Assembly: GCA_002427045.1 (NCBI GenBank)
Contig: DIPO01000064.1
Coordinates: 1 to 10,823, forward strand
Direction: 5' to 3'
Source of the DNA: Firmicutes bacterium UBA5486
GTDB lineage: Bacteria; Bacillota; UBA4882; UBA10575
Length of the DNA stretch: 10,823 bases
Part shown: piece after piece, positions 4,801-10,823 of the stretch
How positions within the stretch are numbered: the stretch's first letter is position 1
Layout: the number at the start of each line of letters is the position of its first letter
Made by a program: the position numbers and the translations under genes
Notes under the pieces: generated by a model
Database searches by the model: none
Told to the model about the DNA's origin: nothing
Seen by the model: only the letters and a program-made list of their open reading frames with translations

Positions 4801-7272
4801 GTAGTCTCGATCCCAATCAAAGAAGAATATAAACCAAATGCCTATCTGTCGGTTCATCTGATCCGCTCAATTGAGTCGGTGGAGAAACACGCACCAGCGC
4901 GGGCTTTTGGGACGATCCCTCTGATGGTTGATTGTAGTAATGCGAAATTGGGAATCAAACTGGCAACTGCCGAAGAAATCCGGCCAAATCAGGAGATTGA
5001 AGTAAAAGTAAATGTAAATAATTCAAGTAATAGTACTTATCTTACACTTGCGGCAGTAGATGAAGGGATCTGCCAGCTAACAGATTATTCGGTTCCGAAT
5101 CCCACGGCTTTCTTTTATGGAAAACGGAGTTTGAGTATTGGTAGCTATGATCTTTATGGCTTGCTCCTTCCGGAAGTAGAAGGAATGAAATCAGAAAGCT
5201 CCCCCGGTGGGGATGCGGATGTGTTGGAGGGTGTGAGGAAACAGAATCTTAATCCTGTTTCCCTCCGCCGGGTAAAGCCGGTATCTTTATGGTCGGGAAT
5301 AGTCTCTCCGGATAAGAATGGTAATGTTGTTATTAAACTAAAGATCCCACAGTTCAATGGGACTCTTCGTTTGATGGCTGTGGCTTTTGATGCCCACCGC
5401 TTTGGTGCAGCGGAGAAAAAAGTTGTAGTCCGGGATCCGGTGGTGCTCACTCCGACCTTCCCGCGGTTTGTAGCACCCAATGATCAGTTTACGGTCCCGG
5501 TGTCAATCTATAATGGAACCGGTAAAGCCGGCGAGTTTAAACTGCAATTAACTTCGGAAGGACCGGTTATAGTAAAGAATGCGCCACAGGTTAAAATTAC
5601 TCTTGCCGATCAGGAAGAAAAGGCGGTTAACTTTGAGCTAATGGCTGGTGAGGGGATGGGAAAACTTCGTTTCCAATTAGAAGTAGTAGGAAATGGAGCA
5701 ACCTGTAAAATGGAAGAGGAACTATCACTAAGACCGCCGGTACCTTTGACCCATGATATTAAATCAGGTTCAATCTTACAGAACAAACAATTGACTTTTA
5801 AACTGGATGACCAATGGATTCCGGGCACAGCCGATTATACGCTGGCGCTTTCACCTTTCCCAACTGTGCAGTTTGCCAGAGGATTAGACTACCTGCTGGC
5901 CTATCCTTACGGATGTGTGGAACAGACTACTTCTAAGTTATTTCCTTTGTTATACTTTGATCAACTGCTTAGTGCGGTGGAAGAGGGGACTTTCGAAGGA
6001 AATGCTGATTATTATATCACCGAAGGTATTGAAAAAATCGAGGCTATGCAACTCAGAGACGGTTCTTTTGCTTACTGGCCTGGTGGTAATTATAGTAATG
6101 AATGGAGTTCGGTATATACCGCACATTTTCTGGTTGAGGCAAGAAAAGCCGGGTACGTTATTTCGGACCGGGTATATAACCGGATGATCTCATACCTGAA
6201 AAAAACTGCCCGGGGTAGTGAAAATAATATTTATCGCTTACAGTCCAAAATCTATGCTTTGTATGTTTTAAGCCTTAATGGTACTCCCGACTTGTCGACA
6301 ATGGCTTATTGGCGGAGGTACGCCCCGGATAATATTACTTCTTATACTAGAGCATTATTGGCAGCAGCTTATTTCTATACCGGGGACCGGATTGCGTCCC
6401 AAGGAATACTGCCGGAATCCTTTGCTGTAACTGTTTTTCCAAGGGAAACCGGAGGGAACTTCAACTCTACTCTTCGTTCTGATGCAATTATCCTTAGTGT
6501 ACTGGCCGATGTGGATCCTCAGAACCCTAGCGTCTATAAGTTGGTAAACAGGATAACCAAAGCGACAAAAGATGGACATTGGGGAACAACGCAGGAGAAT
6601 GCCTTTGCCCTAATGGCGCTCGGGAAGATTCTCAAAGAAAAGGATGATGGGGAGTATCAAGGAGAAGTTTACCTTGGCAAAGAGAAGATTGCTGATTTTG
6701 ATAGTACTGAGAATTTTGTCTTAAATGACCCGCGCTTAGCTGAAGGAAAGGTTACGGTAAAACTTGTCGGGGATGGGGAGTGCTACTATTACTTAAAATC
6801 CAGTGGTTTGTCAAAACGGCGGGATCTTCCTGAATATAATAAAGGGGTTCAAGTAACCAGAGAGTATCTTGATCGCCATGGAAACCCATTAAATCTTAAC
6901 CAGATTCAACAGGGAGATTTAATTGTAGCCCGGATTACGATCAAACCTTCGCAAAAGGATTTAAGTAATCTTGGGATTGTGGATCTGCTCCCGGCTGGAT
7001 TGGAGATTGAAAATCCCCGTTTGGAAAGTAGGGCAAGTATTCCCTGGCTGACAGAAGAATCGATTAGGCCCGATTATATGGATATTAGAGATGATCGTCT
7101 CATCTTGTTTGTTAGTCTGGATGAGGTGAAGACTTATCAATTCTATTATGCCTTACGGGCTGTGACCTGCGGTCAGTTTATCCTCCCATCAATTAAAGCA
7201 GAATGTATGTATTCCCCGGAGATCTCCAGCTACAATTCTAGCGGTGTGATTCAAGTGGTACGGGGAGAATAG
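1840..7272 (+). CDS. Bacterial alpha-2-macroglobulin-like thioester protein, membrane anchored
   Basis: A 1810-residue member of the bacterial A2M family (E. coli YfhM type), thought to trap proteases outside the cytoplasmic membrane through a reactive thioester. Residues 20-41 form one hydrophobic helix after a short basic segment. No lipobox cysteine follows, so it is a membrane anchor rather than the lipoprotein signal of YfhM. Beta-sandwich macroglobulin domains follow; the MG1-type repeat starts near residue 50. The conserved YLDRDIFRPGDEG lies near 586, with VEEF further on. The bait-region/MG domain covers about 935-1100, then a Gly/Ser/acidic flexible loop at about 1108-1147. The A2M core signature LWSGIVSPDKNG is near 1149. 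The thioester motif PYGCVEQ places Cys1359, Glu1361 and Gln1362, so the bond can form. The alpha-helical thioester domain (DGSFAYWPGG) and a C-terminal MG10/receptor-like domain (DLLPAGLEIENP) complete it. The first third is clearly AT-richer than the rest. It leads a unit with Fic and PBP1C genes. Confidence 0.95.
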   Translation: MENKKPVIQATTVKKASNKGLLIGMVAGGLLLVLVFVSILGTTKSGKLRLVEMKPSEEISRHTNLTFVFSKDVVNEKEVGITFSEQIIKFTPSVPGKFRWVTRRELRFLPEVPFLPSTTYKAEISSRLGKSDEQYISGKRTVEFSTARFQVEGTNVNFITPQESKGVILQARLRFNYPVSPIELEKSLKLRLANTKKDLRFTLDTEENSLYITATTEPIELTSKEQEVLILIPKDFSCVNGQVGLAKDYKYQTLVGAKKPLKILKTTLQGENLKYWIAVQCSEPVDVETVASFIEIKPQVDFSAEVEKEYILIKSNQFKAGENYNLRLNSGLPSVNGLPLAKDFTAMISLKDLEPGLNFNSSGRYLNSKGYLNLGLETVNIERVNLEISRIYANNIVAFLNHLNYYGQDYCYNSQIPYFGEIVKSENIEINGLKNEVVTTPISLSQYFTKDFKGIFQVAAYNDDRRWMSDKKYIIITDLGIVGKMGKNDLMVWVNSLESLTPKEKVKISLISKNNQILAVGETNTQGIARFTGLKKQIEDFEPLIILAEDGDDFSFVQLKEGRISTTDFDVRGRENLNEGYEAFAYLDRDIFRPGDEGNLVTIIRGPGAALPPEFPVKLEIRQPDGQIFRELVSNTYKRGACEFKLEIPDYAQTGRYRGNVLVGGEAIGNFSFKVEEFMPDRIKVTTTTDREEYKAGASCQIRVEGVNLFGPPAAGRKTEVSLRLEPAEFTVPAYQSYTFGDRDRSFIAKTEDLGDSKLDANGQAVFSYRFPDKMMPPAKINAIIQATVIEDGGRAVSNYTAVDLHPYDNYIGVKPLAEYYTEIGKPFSLKYIAVDPKGNPVSNPELNAEVYRITWNSIYRRDSSGRYRYVSEEERRKIYTEKLSQEPGEQTFSYTPKDYGRYQIVITDPNTNAQASLFFYASGWGYSPWAMEDPDKIELDLEKGLYKVGDKAQLQIKAPFAGKALITVERERVYDYWIVDFKENTGVVSIPIKEEYKPNAYLSVHLIRSIESVEKHAPARAFGTIPLMVDCSNAKLGIKLATAEEIRPNQEIEVKVNVNNSSNSTYLTLAAVDEGICQLTDYSVPNPTAFFYGKRSLSIGSYDLYGLLLPEVEGMKSESSPGGDADVLEGVRKQNLNPVSLRRVKPVSLWSGIVSPDKNGNVVIKLKIPQFNGTLRLMAVAFDAHRFGAAEKKVVVRDPVVLTPTFPRFVAPNDQFTVPVSIYNGTGKAGEFKLQLTSEGPVIVKNAPQVKITLADQEEKAVNFELMAGEGMGKLRFQLEVVGNGATCKMEEELSLRPPVPLTHDIKSGSILQNKQLTFKLDDQWIPGTADYTLALSPFPTVQFARGLDYLLAYPYGCVEQTTSKLFPLLYFDQLLSAVEEGTFEGNADYYITEGIEKIEAMQLRDGSFAYWPGGNYSNEWSSVYTAHFLVEARKAGYVISDRVYNRMISYLKKTARGSENNIYRLQSKIYALYVLSLNGTPDLSTMAYWRRYAPDNITSYTRALLAAAYFYTGDRIASQGILPESFAVTVFPRETGGNFNSTLRSDAIILSVLADVDPQNPSVYKLVNRITKATKDGHWGTTQENAFALMALGKILKEKDDGEYQGEVYLGKEKIADFDSTENFVLNDPRLAEGKVTVKLVGDGECYYYLKSSGLSKRRDLPEYNKGVQVTREYLDRHGNPLNLNQIQQGDLIVARITIKPSQKDLSNLGIVDLLPAGLEIENPRLESRASIPWLTEESIRPDYMDIRDDRLILFVSLDEVKTYQFYYALRAVTCGQFILPSIKAECMYSPEISSYNSSGVIQVVRGE

Positions 7273-7334
7273 ATGCTGGAAATTAGGAAATAGCAAGGAA
7301 GAAAAAGTAGTAAGATACAGGGGAGAGAAAAAGC

Positions 7335-8147
7335 TTGAGAGAAACAGAGGAAATTGCCCAGAGGCGTAAAGAATACCAGATTGCTATTGCAAGTACGGAG
7401 ATGGAAGGGTTTGTATTTACGGATGAGGATCGGCACTTATTTGAAAAGGTTATTCAAGGGCAGATTTTAGAAGACAAAGCTATTGAAGATTATAAAAAGT
7501 ATCTTGTTGACTTAAAAAAAGAAAGACCGGAATTATTTGCGGTAGAGGATAAAGCCTTGAATTTGAAGGCTAATGATTCTTACTGTTATAAAGGAACTTA
7601 TATTTTAAAGAATAAATTTGATATTTTGGCTGAGGAAGAATTAAATAAAGCTGAACGTCTTCTTGGTACAATCCGGAACCGACAGCTTTTAGAAAACTCT
7701 TTACAAGGTAATTTTGATTATGAGCATTTAAAGAAGATTCATTACTATCTTTTCCAGGATCTATATGATTGGGCAGGAGAAGCAAGGAATGTTAACATCT
7801 CAAAAGGGGGAACGCTTTTTTGTACTGTTCAAAACATTCTATCTTATGCTAATTCGATTTTTAATAGTATTAAAAAGGATAATTACTTGATAAACCTTGA
7901 ACCTGAACAGTTTATCATTAAATTAGCCGGATATTTAGCCGACATCAATGAGTTACATCCTTTTCGGGAAGGAAATGGGCGGACGCAGCGGGAATTTATA
8001 AGATTGCTTGCTCTTAATGCCGGTTATGAACTTAATTTATCTAAGACTTCCCAAAAAGCTATGATTGAGGCTTCGATCCAAGCACATTACGGCCTTAATG
8101 TTGGATTTGTGAAGATTATCAAATCATCTTTAAAGTCAATTAATTAG
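7335..8147 (+). CDS. Fic-family AMP-transferase with N-terminal VbhA-like inhibitory segment
   Basis: A 270-residue Fic (Fido) protein, predicted to transfer AMP from ATP to a hydroxyl side chain of a target protein. The active-site motif HPFREGNGRTQR (208-219) has the catalytic His208, phosphate-binding GNGR and final Arg219 intact. The flap ARNVNISKGGTLF lies about 50 residues earlier. Near the N-terminus STEMEG (20-25) fits the inhibitory consensus [S/T]xxxE[G/N]. It is followed by GFVFTDED...GQIL, a pattern like the VbhA antitoxin, so Glu24 should pair with Arg219 and block ATP in a non-productive pose. The protein thus appears to carry its own antitoxin. The start is TTG, chosen because GGGGAG (7320-7325) lies 9 bases upstream; the first ATG (7401) would remove the start of the inhibitory motif. 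It begins 62 bases after the A2M gene with no terminator between. It is AT-richer than its neighbours, suggesting later insertion. The target is unknown; type II topoisomerases are targets of VbhT-like relatives. Confidence 0.9.
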   Translation: MRETEEIAQRRKEYQIAIASTEMEGFVFTDEDRHLFEKVIQGQILEDKAIEDYKKYLVDLKKERPELFAVEDKALNLKANDSYCYKGTYILKNKFDILAEEELNKAERLLGTIRNRQLLENSLQGNFDYEHLKKIHYYLFQDLYDWAGEARNVNISKGGTLFCTVQNILSYANSIFNSIKKDNYLINLEPEQFIIKLAGYLADINELHPFREGNGRTQREFIRLLALNAGYELNLSKTSQKAMIEASIQAHYGLNVGFVKIIKSSLKSIN

Positions 8148-8200
8148 GAGTTCAAAAAATACGATATTTATATCAGGTTCCGCTCCTAGTTATTCGTATT
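8145..8200 (+). other. Interleaved inverted repeats between the Fic gene and pbpC
   Basis: TAGGAG (8145-8150) is complementary to CTCCTA (8183-8188), and AATACGA (8158-8164) to TCGTATT (8194-8200). The pairs interleave (A-B-A'-B'), so the RNA could form either stem or a pseudoknot. No T run follows, so this is not an intrinsic terminator. The stems are short and may be fortuitous. Confidence 0.3.
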
Positions 8201-8207
8201 GAAATTG

Positions 8208-8213
8208 TATAAT
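8208..8213 (+). promoter_or_regulatory. Consensus -10 box, possible internal promoter for pbpC
   Basis: A perfect TATAAT lies 51 bases before the ATG at 8265, in a 117-base gap. No good -35 box is found 16-18 bases upstream (CCTAGT at 17). It may give pbpC a secondary promoter in addition to read-through from the A2M and Fic genes. Confidence 0.35.
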
Positions 8214-8264
8214 ACATTCATGAATCTGTTTAGAGACAACCAGCGATGAGGGACAAGCCGCGAG

Positions 8265-10652
8265 ATGAATTTAGTAACAGGTGATTACATGGAATTTCCA
8301 AGGTTAAATAAGACTAGAGATTTTTTACGAAGAAGATTAGGGCGGATGAATCCCCGCCTTAAGCGGTGCTTAGGAGTTCTCCTATCTTTATTAATCATTT
8401 TTGAACTGGCAATTTATCTTATTCCTTTGCCTTGGGAAGCCATCCACCGGTCTTCCTCTACTTTGGTTTTTGACCGGAATGCTAAAATTCTAAGAGCTTT
8501 TACTTCAGATGATGATATGTGGCGGATTCGGACTTCATTGGAACAGGTATCTCCAATTCTCCGGAGATACCTTGTTTTTTATGAAGATCGTTGGTTTTAT
8601 TACCATCCAGGCTTTAATCCGATAGCTCTAACCAGAGCACTTGTTCAGAATCTAAGATCAGGTAAGATTATATCCGGTGGTTCAACTCTGACCATGCAGA
8701 TTGCCCGGATGATTGAGCCAAAGAAGAGGACTGTATATAATAAATTAATTGAGATCTTCCGCTCCCTCCAATTAGAACATCGGTTTAGTAAAGATAAATT
8801 ATTGGAGATCTATTTTAATATTGCACCTTACGGTGGTAATATTGAAGGGGTGGCGGCTGCTTCTTGGCTTTATTTTGGGAAAGAGCCATCCCAATTAAGC
8901 CCGGGGGAGGCAGCATTGCTTGCGGCAATTCCTAATTCACCTTCCCAGTTACGTCCAGATCTTTATCCTGATCAAGCCCAGAAGGCTAGGGATAAAGTAT
9001 TGAAACGTCTTGTTGATCATAAAATAATTAGTACCCGGGATTATCAGGAGGCGCTGGCTGAAGAGACGCCTACCGCCCGTCGGGTATGGCCCTTTCTGGC
9101 TCCACATTTTTGTTTGGATATAAGCAGACGGTACCCGGAAGAATCAAGAATCTATACTACCATCGACCTTAATTTACAGGTTTATCTAGAGGATCTGCTT
9201 GCTGCAGAGATCAAAGAATTAAAAAGCGAAGGAATAACTAATGCCGCAGCTGTGGTCATTGATAATTATTCGCATCAAATATTAGCGGCGGTAGGATCTG
9301 CTGAGTTCTTTAATGAGCAGGATCGGGGTCAAGTTAATGGTTATCTTGCTCCACGTTCACCGGGATCGACCTTAAAACCTTTTGTTTATGCCTTGGGGAT
9401 GGAGAAGGGGCTAATTACTCCGGAACACTATTTAGAAGATGTACCAGTGGTTTTTTCCGGTTATAGCCCGGAGAATTATGATCGGACTTACTCCGGGATG
9501 GTGTCAACCCGGGAGGCACTCAAGAGATCGCTGAATGTTCCGGCCGTGGATCTATTGGCAGCTTTAGGTGGAGAGGCACTCCATGAATTATTAAGGAAAG
9601 CTGGCTTTACTACTATTACTCCGGTTAATCACTATGGGCTCCCAATGGTACTGGGTGGTTGTGAGGTTAATCTTTTAGAATTGACTTCTCTTTATTCTGC
9701 TTTAGCCTGTGGAGGCCGGTTATATCCACCCCAAGCCAGACTGGAGCAAGGAACAATTCCTCCAGAAAACTTATTTTCTTCTGGTGTAGCTTATCTGATT
9801 ACCGACATCTTAACTGAGGTACACCGTCCTGATCTCCCGGCTTGTTGGGAATTTACTTCATTGCCGAAAGTAGCTTGGAAGACAGGTACCTCTTATGGTC
9901 ATAAAGATGCTTGGAGTATTGGCTATGATCCCCGGTATACCGTTGGAGTATGGGTTGGCAATTTTTCAGGAGCGGGGAAAGCGGGTTTAATTGGTGCTGA
10001 AACGGCTGCCCCACTCCTGTTTGATATTTTTACAGAATTAAATAGCAATGCTACTGTACACTGGTTTTCACAACCCTCGACTGTAGAAATTAGACAGGTC
10101 TGTGCTCTTAGTGGGCAAAAACCTGGCCCCCATTGTCCAACTTTAATTTCGGGTTATTATCTAACTGATTGTTCTCCGGATGTGGAATGTACTTTCCATC
10201 AAACCTATTTACTTGATCCGGAGACTGGCTATCGTCTACCACCCCATTATTATTCATCAGCTAAGAAAACCTTAGAGAAAGTCTATCTCCAGTATCCACC
10301 ACGGATTGCTTCCTGGTTGGAGATGAATGGGCAACCGGTGGAGAAGCTTCCCCCTTTATTGCCGGATTGGCAGAAGTTAATTCCCGGTAGGGCACCGGTA
10401 GTCCGGTCGCCATCTCCCGATTATATCTATCAAATCCGTTTCGGAGTCCCGCTTGAATATCAGAAAATCTGTTTGGAAGCGGCTGCAGCCAATGATGTTC
10501 ATAAACTTTACTGGTTTATTGATGGTAAACTTTTAGGCACAACAAAACCGGGCGGGCGGTTATTCTACTGCCCAAAACCTGGTGAGCATCAGGTTATCTG
10601 CCAAGATGACCAGGGGAGAAGCAGTGCGGTGAAGATGATTATTAGAGAATAG
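8265..10652 (+). CDS. pbpC: Penicillin-binding protein 1C (peptidoglycan glycosyltransferase/transpeptidase)
   Basis: A 795-residue bifunctional cell-wall synthase. Residues 35-53 form the membrane anchor. The GT51 glycosyltransferase domain (about 65-245) shows EDRWFYYHPG with catalytic Glu107, GGSTLTMQ, and LLEIYFN with the second Glu181. The transpeptidase domain has all three penicillin-binding motifs: STLK with nucleophile Ser368 and Lys371, SLN (422-424) and KTG (539-541). A cysteine-containing segment from about Cys613 (CALSGQKPGPHCP) and a C-terminal BiPBP_C domain (about 715-795, LYWFIDGKLLG) are marks of PBP1C rather than PBP1A/1B. Size is close to the E. coli protein. The start is uncertain: ATG 8265 has GAGGGA 11 bases upstream, while ATG 8289 is preceded by AGGTGAT in good register, a difference of 8 residues. 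The family is often linked to A2M genes, proposed as repair of wall damage while A2M blocks proteases. Here the Fic gene separates them. Confidence 0.96.
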   Translation: MNLVTGDYMEFPRLNKTRDFLRRRLGRMNPRLKRCLGVLLSLLIIFELAIYLIPLPWEAIHRSSSTLVFDRNAKILRAFTSDDDMWRIRTSLEQVSPILRRYLVFYEDRWFYYHPGFNPIALTRALVQNLRSGKIISGGSTLTMQIARMIEPKKRTVYNKLIEIFRSLQLEHRFSKDKLLEIYFNIAPYGGNIEGVAAASWLYFGKEPSQLSPGEAALLAAIPNSPSQLRPDLYPDQAQKARDKVLKRLVDHKIISTRDYQEALAEETPTARRVWPFLAPHFCLDISRRYPEESRIYTTIDLNLQVYLEDLLAAEIKELKSEGITNAAAVVIDNYSHQILAAVGSAEFFNEQDRGQVNGYLAPRSPGSTLKPFVYALGMEKGLITPEHYLEDVPVVFSGYSPENYDRTYSGMVSTREALKRSLNVPAVDLLAALGGEALHELLRKAGFTTITPVNHYGLPMVLGGCEVNLLELTSLYSALACGGRLYPPQARLEQGTIPPENLFSSGVAYLITDILTEVHRPDLPACWEFTSLPKVAWKTGTSYGHKDAWSIGYDPRYTVGVWVGNFSGAGKAGLIGAETAAPLLFDIFTELNSNATVHWFSQPSTVEIRQVCALSGQKPGPHCPTLISGYYLTDCSPDVECTFHQTYLLDPETGYRLPPHYYSSAKKTLEKVYLQYPPRIASWLEMNGQPVEKLPPLLPDWQKLIPGRAPVVRSPSPDYIYQIRFGVPLEYQKICLEAAAANDVHKLYWFIDGKLLGTTKPGGRLFYCPKPGEHQVICQDDQGRSSAVKMIIRE

Positions 10653-10823
10653 TAGTCCTAATTACTATAATCGGCGGTTGTCTTACTGCCCGGAGCACGG
10701 TAAACATCGGGTTAATGAATACTTAATACTCTTTGTAAAAAAAGGTATGCTGAAGTCTTTTAAAGTAGTCGCTCACGCTGGCTACCGCCCGCGCACATGA
10801 AATGATGAAAATTCAAAGCCAGG
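10653..10823. other. Region after pbpC without an intact gene
   Basis: There are 171 bases to the window edge. They hold the pbpC-like remnant (10674-10716), an A run (10738-10743) and a short GC-rich patch (about 10769-10796) unlike the surrounding AT-rich sequence. No clear terminator for pbpC is seen. An ATG pair at 10802-10807 stays open to the edge but has no ribosome binding site. Confidence 0.4.
10674..10716 (+). pseudogene. Decayed partial copy of the pbpC 3' end (BiPBP_C fragment)
   Basis: Aligned without gaps to 10556-10598 inside pbpC, about 30 of 43 bases are identical, including GCGGTT, TACTGCCC and GGT. Translated, RLSYCPEHGKHRV (from 10675) matches RLFYCPKPGEHQV of the PBP1C C-terminal domain at 9 of 13 residues (R, L, Y, C, P, G, H, V plus conservative neighbours; 8 strict identities). 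The copy is in a different frame from pbpC, is preceded by stops and has no start. It is best read as the leftover of a tandem duplication or of a second BiPBP_C-containing gene. The short length leaves room for chance. Confidence 0.45.

Noticed and set aside
5154..5480. 108-codon minus-strand frame inside the A2M gene
   Set aside because: It lies opposite the strongly conserved A2M core (LWSGIVSPDKNG region). Its composition is what the antisense of such codons gives.
10802..10823. Start of a new gene at the ATG pair 10802/10805
   Set aside because: No Shine-Dalgarno upstream (the preceding bases are a GC-rich patch) and only seven codons are visible.
1..10823. CRISPR arrays, tRNA or rRNA genes, insertion sequences with terminal repeats
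   Set aside because: No regularly spaced repeats, no cloverleaf or rRNA-like stretches, and no transposase-like protein were seen on either strand.

Overview
The window looks like chromosomal DNA of a low-to-moderate-GC bacterium. It has Firmicutes-style expression signals: strong Shine-Dalgarno sites, consensus sigma-A-type promoters, and one TTG start. It also carries an alpha-2-macroglobulin (A2M) homologue next to a class A penicillin-binding protein of the PBP1C type, a pair known mainly from bacteria with an outer membrane. A diderm Firmicute or a related deep lineage would reconcile the two, but that is inference; no marker gene fixes the taxonomy.

Left end (1-1381): a LacI-family repressor gene (328-1341) is transcribed to the right. 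A second gene, of which only the first three codons are inside the window, is transcribed to the left from position 9. The roughly 320 bases between them hold two back-to-back promoters and two CpG-centred palindromes of the kind LacI proteins bind, with centres 46 bases apart. The repressor therefore probably controls both itself and the off-window gene. A clean intrinsic terminator (1356-1381) ends the repressor unit.

Middle (1382-1839): about 460 bases without a convincing gene. They contain a 16-base perfect palindrome, a 10-base direct repeat, several small hairpins and an orphan Shine-Dalgarno sequence, and form the upstream region of the next operon.

Right part (1840-10652): three co-directional genes. 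The first is a very large membrane-anchored, thioester-containing A2M-like protein (1840-7272). The second is a 270-residue Fic protein with an intact catalytic motif and an N-terminal VbhA-like inhibitory segment (7335-8147). The third is PBP1C (8265-10652) with glycosyltransferase, transpeptidase and C-terminal BiPBP_C domains. Established work on the A2M-PBP1C pair proposes envelope defence: A2M traps attacking proteases and PBP1C repairs the breached wall. The AT-rich Fic gene sits between the two partners, which is the most unusual layout feature here.

Right end (10653-10823): no intact gene. A stretch at 10674-10716 looks like a decayed duplicate of the 3' end of pbpC. No wholly new system was found. 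The points most worth following are the self-inhibited Fic inserted in the A2M-PBP1C operon, the divergent LacI control region and the pbpC 3' remnant.
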